Shown here: piece by piece, positions 1-11,778 of the stretch
How positions within the stretch are numbered: position 1 is the first letter of the stretch
How the letters are laid out: every line of letters starts with the position of its first letter
DNA from: Heterobasidion occidentale
Taxonomy: Eukaryota > Basidiomycota > Agaricomycetes > Russulales > Bondarzewiaceae
NCBI GenBank assembly: GCA_039111635.1
Contig: JBCAQO010000013.1
Coordinates: 496,001 to 560,000, forward strand
Direction of reading: 5' to 3'
Length of the DNA: 64,000 bases
Notes under the pieces: generated by a model
The model's input: only the letters and a program-made list of their open reading frames with translations
The model's database searches: none
Told to the model about the DNA's origin: nothing
Made by a program: the position numbers and the translations under genes

Positions 1-1038
1 GGCTGTAGAGGAACTGGCGCGCTGCCCATCTTGGATACTATACGGCACCCAGCCTGCAGCACCACGTCGCTGTTAGATGGAGTATGGACGGGGATGCATG
101 TGAACAGATACGCACTGACTCCAATGGTGTTGCCAGAGTTCACGTCCTGGTTATACGCAAAATCGCCACCGAGCTCTTTGGAAGCTGCGAGAACCTTGGC
201 GTCGGTGGGCAGGCTAAAACCAGGAAGAGACAGGGCCAGAGGACCCGAGGTGCCATGAATGGAGGGAGTAATCTCGCCAGTCGTGTCGTGGTTGTCAGCA
301 GGAGCGACCAATTTCTCCAGCTACAAACACGAGATAAATGCTGTCCGTCAGTAACGAAAGTCATGGCATGCCATTGCTCGACTTTACCTTCTTGAAATAA
401 GTCTGTAACGAATCCCAGGACCAGCCAGAATCGCCAGTCACGTTGGCGATCCTGTCGTAGTCGTCCTTGGACCCACGATTGAAGACCATGAAGTCTACAT
501 AAACGATGCGCCGAGCTCAGACATTCCGTCTTGCGTCTCCGAAGATAGATGATACTCACTGACTGACGTCGATCCACCGAGGACGTGGCCGCGAGCATAA
601 GCGATGCTGCGTCCATTCAGAGCGGCTTGCGAAGTGGTGGTGTAATTCCAGTCGAGGGGGGTATTGGGAGTGAGCGTAGGGCCGAAAAAGGGAATGGCGA
701 TGTTCTCGTTGCCAGCACTGCTACACTCGGGCCGTGGACGTTGAGCGGGTTGCTAACACGAGCGAACTGGGGTACTCACTCTCCACCGGCCTCGATGAGG
801 AGCACGTTGACTTTGGAGTTCTCAGTCAAACGACTAGCGATGACACCTCCGCCAGCACCCCCTGCATGATAGAACGATAAGTCTCACAGACACAGGCGCG
901 AGGGCGCAGACACTTACCGCCAACTACAATGTAATCATAGCTCTTGCTCGGCAGCTGTGATGGGTCCGTGTACAACGCGCCATACGCCGATCCAAACGAC
1001 ACGGAAAGGATGAGGGCAGCCCGACGGTAGAACAGCAT
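1..1038 (-). CDS. Aryl-alcohol oxidase-like GMC oxidoreductase (5' part of gene, runs off left edge)
   Basis: Secreted FAD enzyme that likely oxidises aryl or other primary alcohols with O2 to aldehyde plus H2O2. The ATG at 1038 opens a signal peptide (MLFYRRAALILSVSFGSAYG). The GMC dinucleotide motif follows (YDYIVVGGGAGGGVIASRL, split by an intron near 910), then LLIEAG, DWNYTTTSQ and the second GMC signature ARGHVLGGSTS (near 560-640). Exons continue through DFMVFNRGSKDDYDR, LEKLVAPADNHDTTGE and, after an intron near 30-110, GWVPYSIQDGQRASSSTA, where the window ends. The C-terminal half with the catalytic His pair is outside the window. No frame break was seen. It is a paralogue of the gene at 29856-32189 with the same exon logic. 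The exact substrate cannot be read from sequence. Confidence 0.88.
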
Positions 1039-1106
1039 GATGAGTGGCCTGCTCTTCCAAAACGAGCTGGGTGGTAAATGGCTAGAAGAGGAAGCCGGCC
1101 ACAGCC

Positions 1107-1112
1107 TTTATA
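1107..1112 (-). promoter_or_regulatory. TATA box of the aryl-alcohol oxidase gene at 1-1038
   Basis: TATAAA on the minus strand, about 70 nt upstream of the ATG at 1038. The same spacing is seen for the paralogue at 32189. Confidence 0.55.
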
Positions 1113-2146
1113 GAGAAGGTCGGCGACGATTTCTAGTGGGATGAGGTGCTAAGAAATATGTCATTGTCGCAAGGCACGGGACGATCTCTAGCGATTGGGT
1201 ATTGGGTGTCGTGAGCTGTCGTGAGTGGCTGGAATTCAGGCCCACGCGACAATCGGACATATGAGGACAGATGGGAAGAGATGGGACAACATTGGTGACC
1301 ATCAAATGTGTTTGGCGTCTGCGGACCCGGCTGCCGGAAACGCTGGAAGGAAAACAGCCGCATGGAGCCAACGCGAGCCAGTTGGGCCGGTAGAAGACTG
1401 CTAGACCAGCACGTGTGAGGAAGAAGCCATAGAATATAGGAGAATATAGGACGCGTCCAGCGACTTTGGTGGGCTGGAAATTTTTTTATCAGGACGACAG
1501 GACGACATCGGTCTTCCAATTGCCAGGATCCAACATAGAACGATTAGGCAAAACAAGCGCACGGATCACTAATCAGATCAAAAAGTAGTTCCGATTGTCA
1601 GTGCCTCCCAGCGGCCGAGAGAGCCACGGCTGTGAGCGGCTGTGGCGCATGAACTTATTGCGACCATTGATGAACGGCTACATAAGAGACGCTCACTTTG
1701 AAACGACTCGACCCTATTATGATCACTGCCTACAGCGCACCGGCAAACATCTCGAGTTTCGAAAATTGCTGGCGTTTTGACGGACTTATCGAGCTGGGAG
1801 TGGTCGGTATGTTCTGATCATGCGCCAAGTGCAAGGAACGCGTCGACGTCGATAACAGGGAGTAGTACCGTTTCGGAGCCGACGTGTAGTCTCATGTAGT
1901 GTCCTGACTGACTTGCTCGTCGATACGTGCACCGATTTGTGTTTACAATGAGCCGACAGGAAGACGGAAAGTATGCTACGATATTGCGGCGGAGAAAATG
2001 CCGTGAATATTCGAAGCTGAAAAGCGATGATGACGTGCAGGGTCGACGAGGATCGTAACAGCTGTCAGAGTGACCTGTGTCACGGGGACCAATGATGACC
2101 ATGCTTAGTCAAGCCTGTTATGTAAAGCATACCTAATTGATCAGAC
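1113..2146. other. Intergenic, divergent promoter region
   Basis: Lies between the minus-strand oxidase and the plus-strand O-methyltransferase, so it may carry control sites for both. Short ORFs on both strands have no family signature, and I see no gene. GTGACCTGTGTCAC near 2069-2082 shares the GTGTCAC core with the palindrome at 2147-2170. Confidence 0.5.
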
Positions 2147-2170
2147 ATGTGTGACAGAAGTGTCACACAT
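2147..2170. repeat. Perfect inverted repeat (10-bp arms, 4-nt loop)
   Basis: Left arm ATGTGTGACA (2147-2156), loop GAAG, right arm TGTCACACAT (2161-2170). It sits in the divergent promoter region, about 770 nt upstream of the O-methyltransferase ATG. It could bind a dimeric transcription factor; that is inference. Confidence 0.6.
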
Positions 2171-2938
2171 ATGATGATGGTGGCCTTGCATCGCGTTTTG
2201 CCTTTCTTCTGTTCCTCGGACCGTTGACTCCAGCGTCCAACCAGGACTGACTATTCTTGCTGTTCGAAAACAATTCCGAAAGCAAAACATGTCTTACTTC
2301 CAAGCCACTAGATGCGCCTCGTTTTGCGCCCGGAGATGAACTCGCCTGACTCTCCTCGGGCCGTGATTGGCTTCGTATTGTTTTACTGACCGTGTACCAC
2401 ACGAGACTTTGTGGACACTCGAAATCATTCGGACACAAAGGTTGCCCCTAGTCTTCTTCAGGGGCGTCAGCCCTGTGAGATGCGAACACATATGTCTCAG
2501 GGACCAATTGGCTTTCTGGGCTTCGGCGCTGTTGCAGGCGGGCCTTTTAGGATACCATCTAACTGAGAATGTTACTGTGCGTCTATGCCTGCGACCCGGG
2601 GTTAACTGACTGTGTAGCCGCTATACCATCTCACTTCCATTCCATCGTTGTGACTCTGATCCTCCATATACGTGTAGGTGGTAACGGAGCTCCCACAGAC
2701 AAAGGTGCGTCAAACAATCAACTTTTAGATCACATTTCAGATGTGATTTACGCCGGTGGCCCACGACTTCCCTCTTATTGTTTAGCGAACACTTCTGTTC
2801 TCCGTTCAGATAGCGATTAGGTTCTAGCGTTGCGCCAGCTTCTCTGGTTCACGTATAAATGTCCCCTTTCGTGCGCGGCCACTTTTCGCAGCGAACTGCA
2901 GTCGCTGAGACTCTTCGCTACACACGCCTTTACGAGAG
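2171..2938. other. Upstream region of the O-methyltransferase gene
   Basis: No gene recognised. The TATA box at 2854-2859 lies at its 3' end. Short ORFs here lack homology I can name. Confidence 0.5.
2854..2859 (+). promoter_or_regulatory. TATA box of the O-methyltransferase gene
   Basis: TATAAA about 80 nt upstream of the ATG at 2939. Confidence 0.55.
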
Positions 2939-5099
2939 ATGCCCGCGCTCCAGACCGTCCGCTTGCAGGAGCTGGACGCCCTTCAGCAGGCGATGAATGC
3001 CGCGCTCGACGCTATCAGAGATGAGCTGAAGAACGGTCGGTTGCCGGAGCTGTCGAATTTTGCCTCTGAACGGCATCCCCTGGATGACCCCACCTTCGTG
3101 TGTCCGCCCCGATTGTACGAAGCACGGAAGCTTGCTCTGGGTACGTTGATTCATGTACTGCTGACCTCCTCTCTCCCCTGATCGCGTTCCTGCTCCTCGT
3201 CCTCAATAGCAACCATCGTGAGTCTCTTCTAATTCTGTCTGATCTACTCTCGGACGCATATGGAGCGCTGATACCCCCACCTTCAATATCAGGGCCAGCT
3301 GAAGAACCTTATCCAGAGGCCGTATGAGAAGGTCGTAGAGCAATCATGTGCCGTTTACGACACGGCATGCCTGGACATTCTTGTCAAGACCGGGATCTTC
3401 GACAAGCTCGCAGCCGCGCCTGTTCTAACTGCCGGCCTCCATGTGCGGGAGATGCAGAAAGAGTTCGATCTGGACGCCGTGAAACTCGCACCTGTGCTGC
3501 GATATCTGGCGACTCAGGGGTGGCTGAACGAGCCGAAGGAAGGATTGTTCGTACTCACACGCCCTGCGCTGGAGCTCAGGAAGGGAAGCAACGGTCGAAA
3601 ATGGATCATGTTCGTACCTGTTCTGTGTTGCCGTTTCGGTGCTTTCTCATGTCACTTTGATGCTGTGCCCCTCCTATCCTTCTATCACCTCTCTAGGACA
3701 CCTGGCAAACCGAAAGTCGCCACTTCCTTGCTCCCACAGATCACGCATCCAGAATGGAAATACTCACGCCAGCCCGACCAGACGGCGTTCCAGCTCGGGA
3801 ACGAGACGTCGCTAACACTGTTTGAGTGGATGAAGCAGCGCCCCGACGAGCTGACCCAGTGGGCCAGCTCCGTGCAGTCGCTCGGCGACGCGTACCACGC
3901 CGCGATCATGAACGACTTCCCCTGGCGCAAGTTCGATTCTAGGCCGTTCGTCGACTGCGGGGGCGGCCAGGGCAACCTATCGATCTCGCTCTCTGAAATG
4001 TCCGCGCGCCCGTCCCTCTTGCTTCTTTGCTCACGTTAATGCTGACGTTGACTTGTTTATGTTGTGTCTGCGCGTGCTCCTGCGTTTGCGTTCGCGCCTG
4101 TGCATGCAGCCTGCCGAACAGCACCTTTGTCGTGCAGGACTTGCCCGAGGTGATGCCCATCGCGAAGGCCAATATCGAGAGGCGCGCGCCCGAGGCACAC
4201 AAAAGAGGGCGAATCTCGAACGAGCCGCACAATTTCTTCGACTTGCAGCCGAGATCCGGAGAAGGCTACGTCTACCTGCTGCGCTACATCCTGTGCGTGT
4301 GTTACACGCAATAACCCTACAGCGAGCTCACGCACGTTCCCACAGTCATGACTGGCCAGATCACGCCTGCGTAAGATGCATTTCGCTACCGCGCGCCGGA
4401 CCTGGCACTCACTTGTCTCCAGGTCAAAATTCTGAACAATATATCGCGAGTCGCGCCGCCCAGCGTGAGTGACACATTGAACTCCCGCCAGTTCCTGGAC
4501 GGCACTGACACCCCCGCTTTTTCGCCTCAGTCGAAGCTGGTCATCATCGAGGTCATCTCGTCGCCTTGCACGACCCTGAGCACGTCGATGCCCCCCGACG
4601 GGGCGGTGACCCTCGACGACTTGCGCGGCGTGAAGGAGCATCGCGCGGTGACCCCGCCCGCGTACATCCCTGCCAACTTCGGCGCGAACGCGAAGATGTC
4701 GCTCGCGCTGGGCGTGCACATGATGGGCGTCTTCAACGCGCTCGAGCGCTCGATGGTACGTGCCTGTCCGCCTGCCTGCTCCTGATCAGCGCCCGCGCGT
4801 CGTGACGTCGCCCGTCACCCGTCGATGCTGACGATTTCGGGCGCGCGCAGGATGAGTGGCGGAGCCTGATCACGCAGGCGAACCTGCGGATCGTGCGCGT
4901 GCACGCGCTGCGCGGGATGGTGTCCGCCATCGAGTGCGAGCCGGTTCGGCACAACAAGGAGACGCACGCCGCGAACGGCCACGCCAACGGGTCCTCGAAC
5001 GGGGTCGCGCACGCCGGCGCCGGGATCAACGGGGTCAACGTCAATCACGCAAAGTCGAACGGGAATGGCGTTGACTCTGGGAGCATCGTGGTGGGCTGA
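2939..5099 (+). CDS. SAM-dependent O-methyltransferase (COMT/sterigmatocystin OMT type)
   Basis: Likely methylates a hydroxyl of a phenolic or other small aromatic using SAM; cytosolic. The N-terminal helical dimerisation/winged-helix part includes GQLKNLIQRPYEKVVEQS and LRYLATQGWLNEPKEGLFVL. The SAM-binding glycine loop is FVDCGGGQGNLSISLSE, followed by STFVVQDLPEV. The catalytic region LLRYILHDWPDHACVKILNN carries the general-base His, with SKLVIIE after it. The stop is at 5097-5099. About nine exons are needed, including an 8-nt microexon at 3210-3217 that joins LAL-ATI-GQL. The last exon adds an Asn/Gly/Ala-rich tail beyond the usual C-terminus. The substrate is unknown. Its neighbour across the divergent promoter is an aryl-alcohol oxidase, so an aromatic substrate is plausible but unproved. 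Confidence 0.88.
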
Positions 5100-5707
5100 C
5101 GGTTGTAGACGATTGATGGATCGGGTCGACTTCGTTATTCCGTGTATGTATTTTCGTGATCGTGTATTAGAGGCAATGCCATGCTCCAGGACGTCGTTTC
5201 GTTCTACGCGACGTCTACACCATTCTTCCGCTTCACGTTGTGCCACTGTTGTGCCTTGGGGGAGCAATACTGCAGCGCTGACATATGAAGGCACACGGAT
5301 GCGGTCAGACTGCAGCGAAATGTCGCATCTAGTCGGACATAGTCTTGACGGCAATTTCAACAGGAGGACGAAGTCCCTGTGCCCGGATTGCCCGAGGTTG
5401 CCCAGGGTTGCCCAAGCAATCGAAAGGGAAGTTGCTCAGATTGATCTGCCTGGTAAATGGGATCCCGGAAGATCATTCCGATAGACTTTCTTGCTTTTTG
5501 TGCCTCTGAGCAGAAAAATATGCAACGAAATTCGGACCGGGAAAGGCCAGGAAAGGCCACGACGCGCGACAGGTTAAAGTCGGTCACGAGATGAGCACGA
5601 CCTTGCACGTGCGCCAATCTTCTCGAGGCCCCGTGCCATTTTCTGCGTTCTGCGTATGTTTTCTGGCTCACACCTCTAGCCGAAAACAAAAACAAAAGAA
5701 GAAGAAA
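5100..5707. other. Intergenic region between the O-methyltransferase and Nop4-like genes
   Basis: Contains the 3' flank of the methyltransferase, a 10-bp triple tandem repeat (5388-5417) and the 5' flank of the next gene. No gene seen. Confidence 0.5.
5388..5417. repeat. 10-bp tandem repeat, three copies (TTGCCCNRGG-like)
   Basis: Units TTGCCCGAGG, TTGCCCAGGG and TTGCCCAAGC run head to tail. Confidence 0.7.
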
Positions 5708-8700
5708 ATGACGTCTCTCGGGAAGCGCAAGCAGAGAGGAGACGGAGGAGAGCCAGCCGCGACCGCGGAGGGAGACTCCTCGGCGCAGCAGCACAGGTGC
5801 GTTTCCCCTCTCCTCCGCTTTCGCCCTCCGTAGTGTGCTGATGTCCTTGATACATCCTCTCGCCTTGCGCTACACTTTGTATGCTTTTCAGCTCCACGCT
5901 CTTCGTCTCCAACCTTCCGTACACTGTCACCTCCACCGACCTCCAGACGCTCTTCTCCGACCTCGCCCCCGTGCGTTCCGCGTTCGTCGTCCTTGAACCG
6001 GGCACGCGCACGTCCAAGGGCGTCGGATACGTCTCCTTCGCAATCAAGGAGGATGCCGCGACCGCACTCGACCAGGTCGCGAAAGACGGGCTCGTGCTTG
6101 ATGGCCGCAGCCTGAGAGTCGGGTGGGCAGCGACGTCCAAGGCAACCGTACGTGTTCATCCCATCCCTACCTCCTTCGCGCGCTCATTCGTCCTTCTCAC
6201 CTCTCTTCACCCGGACTGAATCGGTCGGACTCCTATTCGTTTTTTCGTCGACGCCGTTACACAGCGCAAAGAGAGAGCCGAGCGCGATGCGAACCCCAAA
6301 CCGACGCTCGCGCCCAAACCCAAATCCGAGCCCGCCGACGACGCGCGCCCGCACGCGCACCATCCCAAAACGCCGCACGTCCACGTCCCCCGCGACCCGC
6401 TCGCGATCCGCACCATCATCGTCTCCGGCCTCCCGACGCCGCTCGACTCCAACGCACTCTGGAAGAAGATGCGCAAGTACGCCGGCGCCGAGCACCTCGA
6501 GTGGCCGCTCAAGGTCGGCAACGATGGCGAAGGCGAAGACCCGAGCACAGGTGCGCCCGACTCGCTTTCACAGCCATTGAGATCACACCGTTCTCGCTCC
6601 GTCCAACTTCTTTTTTTAATTTAAATTCTACTATCATGTATGATCATGACCTATCACGCTGACACCCCCCGATCCAACAGCCCACGTCCTCTTCTCCACG
6701 CCCGCCCAGGCCGAGGAAGCAGTGACCAAGCTCCACGCACACGTTTTCAAAGGCGCCCTCCTCTCCGTCACGCTCAAAAAGCGCCTCGACGCCGTCGCTA
6801 AACCGCCCCGCCGCCCCGTCGCCCCACTCACTTCCACCTCCACAGCCATCCCGACCACCTCTGCGCCGCTCGCGGCCTCAGTAGCTGGGAGACCCGCAGG
6901 GCCCGCACCGAGCCGCGCAAGCCGGCTCATTGTGCGCAACCTGCCGTTCGACGTCACTGAGCAGGACCTGCGCGCGGTGTTCCTACCGTACGGGCCGATC
7001 TACGCGGTGCACATCCCGACGACGCTTGTCGTCACTACCTCAGACTCGGACGTGGCGAAGGCGCCGAACGCGGATGCGGACGGGGATGTGAAGATGGAGG
7101 AGGGAGAGGAGCAGGAGACGGGGGCGACGGAGAAGGCGCGTACGCGGGGGAAGGGGTTCGCGTTTGTGTGGATGTGGAGCAAGAAGGAGGCTGAGAAGGC
7201 GATGGAGGGGTGCAATGGCACGAAGGTGCGCGCGGGGTTCGCAGCAGGGCTCGTGAAAGACAAGCAGAAGCGGAAGAAGGAGCGGCGGGAGGATGCGAAG
7301 CGGCTCAAGGCCGCGGCCGGCGTGAAGGAGGACGCTGAGGAGGAGGGCGAGGAGGACGGGGAAGGGGAAGGGGAGGCTGGGAAGCGGGGAGAGGGGTATG
7401 GCGAGGAGCGGGTGATCGCGGTGGATTGGGCGCTGAGCAAAGAGAAGTGGGAGGAGGAGAAAAAGAAAATCGCCGATGACGCCGAGGACGAGGATGAGGA
7501 CAGCGACGAGGGGAGCGACGACGAGGGGAGCGACGACGAGGAGTCGGACTCGGACGGAGAGGACAGCGCGCTGGGTCTGCATGACCACGAGGACGAGGAC
7601 GAGAGCAGGGGTTCATCCGCAGACGAGGACGATGAGGATGACGAGGACGACCGGAGCGACGCGGGCGAACGCGTCAAGCCAGAGCTGCCCCCACCCGAGA
7701 CCGGGACGACGCTGTTTGTGCGAAACGTCCCGTTCTCCGCGACCGACGAGGAGCTGCGCGCACTGTGAGCTCTCCCTTCCTCCTTCTCGCGCACGTAACT
7801 GACCTTCCCATCTCTCATACCAGGTTCCGCGCCTTTGGCCCGCTGCGTTACGCCCGCATCACGCTTGATCACGATACGGGACGCTCGCGCGGGACGGGAT
7901 TCGCGTGTTTCTGGAACAAGACCGATGCGGACAAGGCGGTCGCGCAGAGCGAGATCCTGCGTGCAGACATGATGGGCCAGAGCGACGCCGTAAGTGGTAT
8001 CTATTAACCTGTTCGCCTGCTTGGTGCTCATCTCATTCCGTCATTTCGTTCTATTTCGGTTACTTTTGATTTTGGCGACATGCCCTGCTCTCCGTTGTAC
8101 CGCCAGCCTAAGAAAAATCCGTTCAGCATGCCGTCGTTGCTGACGCCCGACCCGTCCGCGCTCTCGGCGCAGAGCCTCGTGCTGCACGGGCGCACGCTGG
8201 ACGTCGTGCGCGCGGTGACGCGCGACGAGGCGGGGCGGCTGAAGGAGGTGGGCGAGAAGGCGCGTGAGAAGGCGGACAAGCGGAACATGTACTTGTTGCG
8301 CGAGGGCGGTGAGCGCTTGCTTTATTTTTGTTTGGTTTTTTTGTTCTGGTTTGCTGATCTGGGTCGTGACATTTTTATTCATTTGTTCGTTTATGGGCGC
8401 TCGTCTCGCTGGGCTCTCTATTGTGTGCATTCTCCTCGCTTCCATTCCTCGATGATCCATCCCTCTTTTCCCTTCATGACACCGCGGCCGCCTCATCCGC
8501 TCTGCAGTGATCCTCCCGAACACGCCCGCGGCGTCCACGCTGCCCGCGGTCGAGATCGAGAAGCGCACGAACTCGTTCAACGCGCGACGCGCGCTCCTGC
8601 GCTCCAACCCCGCGCTCTACGTCTCCAAGACGCGCCTCAGCGTGCGCCAGCTCCCGCCGTTCGTGACCGAGCGCGGGCTGCGGCGCCTCGCGACGCACGC

Positions 8701-9755
8701 GGTGCGCGCGTTCGATCGCGAGGTGAAGGCGGGGACGCGGGCGGGGCTGACGCGGGACGAGCTCGAGGAGGGAGTCGAGGCAGCGCCTGAGGGCGGCGCG
8801 GAGAAGGGCAAGGACGTGTGGACGGGCAAGGGCAAGGAGAAGGAGAAGGGGCGCAAGGAGGGGCGCAAGGGGTGGAGCAAGGCCGGCAGGGACGCACCGC
8901 TCGTGCGGCAGGCGAAGATCGTGCGGCAGGCGGACCGGGTCGACGCGGCGACGGGGCTCGGGCGCAGCCGCGGGTACGGGTTCGTGGAGCTGCGGACGCA
9001 TGCGGACGCCCTTCGCGTGCTGCGCTGGGCGAATAACTCGCGCGAGACGGAAAGCCTGTTCGCGCAGTGGTGGGCGGCGGAGGCGGGCGAGCGGGCGACG
9101 GCGGAGGAGGCCAAGGGCGAGGATGGGAAGAAGCGGATGGAGAAGCTGAGGAAAGAGGCTCAGGCGTTTGCGGCGCGGGGCACGGGGAAGGAGGAGGCGA
9201 CCGGGGATGAGGTAGAGGCGGAGGAGGGAGCGGCGGGCAAGCGTGGGAAGGGCAAGGGGACGCTCATCGTCGAGTTTTCGATCGAGAACGTGCAGGTCGT
9301 GCAGAGGCGCGCGGCGAGGGAGCGCGACAGCAAGACCACTGGTCCGGTCTGTCTCTTTCGCTTTCATCGTCTCCCTCCGCCCTACGTTTTTCTTCTGCTC
9401 ACATCTATTGTCTTCACTCGACCTGCGGAGCTAACCTTATACCTTGTTCCTCCTTCAGGACGGCAAATCTAAAAAACAACCCGCCGGCACTGTGTCGAAG
9501 CTCGCGCTGCCCAAGCGCGTCAAGACGGAGGCGCCCGAAGCGTCCGAGTCCGGGACGGCGCGCCCACAGAAGAAGCGGCGCGTGTCCACCGACGGGGATA
9601 CCCGGCCGTCGAAGAAGGGCGCAGAGAAGGGAGCAGAGAAGGGCGCAGGTGCGGCGGAGGGCACGGAGGGCGCGGAGGCCAAGGCGGGCGCGCGTGTCGG
9701 GTCGCTAATCGGGAGGAAGCGGCGGGAGCGGAAGGGGAAGTCCGCGAAGCGGTGA
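5708..9755 (+). CDS. NOP4: Nop4/RBM28-type multi-RRM nucleolar ribosome-biogenesis protein
   Basis: Probable nucleolar RNA-binding protein needed for large-subunit (60S) rRNA processing, by homology to yeast Nop4 and human RBM28. About 1,070 residues over roughly eight exons. RRM1 has RNP2 LFVSNLPY and RNP1 KGVGYVSF. RRM2 has TIIVSGLP and AHVLFSTPAQAEEAV. RRM3 has LIVRNLPFDVTEQDL and GKGFAFVWMWS. A long acidic Glu/Asp tract (about 7470-7660) precedes RRM4, with LFVRNVPFSATDEEL and RGTGFACFWNKTDADKAV. A degenerate fifth RRM follows (LSVRQLPPFVTERGL, then GYGFVELRTHADALRVLRW). The C-terminus is Lys/Arg-rich, as expected for a nucleolar protein. It is larger than yeast Nop4 (about 685 aa) mainly because of linkers. 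The start ATG at 5708 gives MTSLGKRKQRG, a basic N-terminus. Confidence 0.9.
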
Positions 9756-10271
9756 GTGCTTGTGCGCAGGGCACGGCTGGTACGAGCGGGGAGGAGGGGG
9801 TCGCTCGACATTGGGGCATGTCGGCGAAGTTGAGGCTCGTGCACACCACTTACTGTTGCGGGCTACAAAATTGTATCTCTCCGAGATACCTGCTTGTTTT
9901 TCTTAATTTCGGGCCTCGGTACGTGCGACGCGAACTGTTCTCATCCATAGAGCGTCGAGTTCGAGTGGGAAGCTCCGAGAAGGTAACTCCATCACCGCTT
10001 TCTATCCACTCGTTTGAGTTTTCACTTTCGCCGGTAAGCTTCTCGGTCAGAGTTTTTCTTCTTATTTTGTTTTCTCAAGGAGCACAAACTGATCCTTGCG
10101 AAGGCGTTCATATGCCTGAACACCAATGCAGGCGCACTGACGATGTTATCATTATTTGGAAATCCTGGCGCTAGGAACCCATGCCTCCCTTTGTCTTCTC
10201 ATCCCTCTCACGAACAGCCATCTCAGATCCAGACTGATGCTAGAATACATATGGAGAGCACGGCTGGCCGC
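9756..10271. other. Convergent intergenic region
   Basis: 3' flanks of the Nop4-like gene and the xylanase. No gene or clear element seen. Confidence 0.5.
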
Positions 10272-11697
10272 TCAGCTCAGCGCGCTGTCGACGCCGGTGT
10301 AGGCCAGCTTGCGGTTAAAGTTATCGTCCCAGAGCAGCGGAGCATCGAACGTCGGGAACGTGCTGTCGACCCACGAGTCCTGCGCGTCCATGCGAGTGAG
10401 CACCGGCCACCACCAGCAGCAGCATTGGACGAAACGGTCAGCGTGCCCCGACTCACCTTGTCACTGACGCCCCATGTGGTGATACCGACGCACTTGCTCA
10501 CGGCGAGGCACGCCTTGGTGACGGTGTTGTAGTCCGTCTGCTGCTGGCTGAGCAGCGCGCTCGTCACGGGCTTCGGGATGCGGATGTCGAGCTCGGTGAG
10601 CGCCACTTCAAGCCCCGTGTTCGCGAGGACTTGCAGCTGGGCTTGGACGCCTCCGACTTGGCCGAGAATGAGATGGGACTGTACGCGTGTGCGAGGGATG
10701 CGTGTGCGTTGAGTGGTATGAACGGCGGCGTGCAGTGTCTGCGTACCTGAGAGCCGATCCCGTCAATCGGCACCCCGCGCGACTTCAGGCGCCCGACAAG
10801 CGCGACAAGCGCATCGATCTTCTTTCCCGGACCGTCGAGATCTAAGCAGTATTTAGCAACGGAAAATCGCGCGCGCACGTTGTGGGCTGCCTTACTGAAG
10901 TCGTTGATGTACAGCTTCGCCGCCGGGTCTGCCGCGCGCGCGGCCTTGAACGCGACGTCGATGAAATTCTCGCCCAGCAAGTTGAAGAATACGGAATTGC
11001 GGAACGTTCCTGGACGAAGAGGAGATCGTCAGGACTTATGAACATGCCAATTTCCTGATAAGACATACCGTCGTCGTTGAACACCTCGTTGACGACGTCC
11101 CAGGCGTATATCTTGCCCTTGTAGCGGCTCACGAGCGTGGTGACATGGTTTTGAATCACTGAAGTGAGGTCCGAAGCCGATGTGATGGATGAAACCTTTG
11201 CCGAAAAGACCAGGTTAGTTGTAATATTAGACACTCCACCCGGGAAAAATGCACGTACCCAGGACGGCAGCTGAGAGTGCCAAACTGGACGACTCAATAG
11301 GCACAAGCCGTAGCACACGAAGGAGCTCATTGCACTCACCAAGTGTGTGGCCACGAATCAGTCGGTTGTTGCTCGTCGCAAACGAGACCAACGCATCAGC
11401 ATTGGTGAAAGTGAATTTGCCTCTCGACGCTGCATGTATGCGGCCAGATGAAGAGGCTGCTTCCCCGGCTCTTATAGGCTTCTGCTCACCTTCAGTTGCG
11501 TCCCATTTCATGCTGTTCTCAGGAGTCACAGCTCCGAAATCCGAGGTCAGAATCGTCTTGACGTTGCTTTCCGAGATGGTGTTGGGATCTGCCGCAGAGC
11601 CAAAGTACTTTTTACCTTTGGCCTTGAGCTTGACGTCCAGCAGGCCGAGGACGGTGGAAGGGGCGAGCAAGAGCGCGAACAAGGCAGCGGATCTCAT
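10272..11697 (-). CDS. Secreted endo-1,4-beta-xylanase, family GH10
   Basis: Hydrolyses internal beta-1,4 bonds of xylan, outside the cell. The ATG at 11697 gives a signal peptide ([18 protein letters not shown]). GH10 landmarks in order: [31 protein letters not shown], the acid/base Glu in [38 protein letters not shown], the nucleophile Glu in ALTELDIR, and [13 protein letters not shown]. The last exon reads [19 protein letters not shown], then NRKLAYTGV, and the stop is at 10272-10274. About eight exons. Length (around 330 aa) is that of a catalytic domain alone; no cellulose-binding CBM1 module is visible at either end. A TATA box lies 76 nt upstream. Confidence 0.95.
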
Positions 11698-11772
11698 ATC
11701 GTCTGGACTGGTGCGAGATGAAACGGAGGAGAATGTCGAGGTCAAGCTTAGGCTTCACGAGAGACGCGAGCT

Positions 11773-11778
11773 TTTATA
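11773..11778 (-). promoter_or_regulatory. TATA box of the xylanase gene
   Basis: TATAAA on the minus strand, about 76 nt upstream of the ATG at 11697. Confidence 0.55.

Noticed and set aside
7000..8031. Long minus-strand ORF of Ser-rich protein
   Set aside because: It is the antisense of the acidic GAC/GAG tract of the Nop4-like gene and has no domain.
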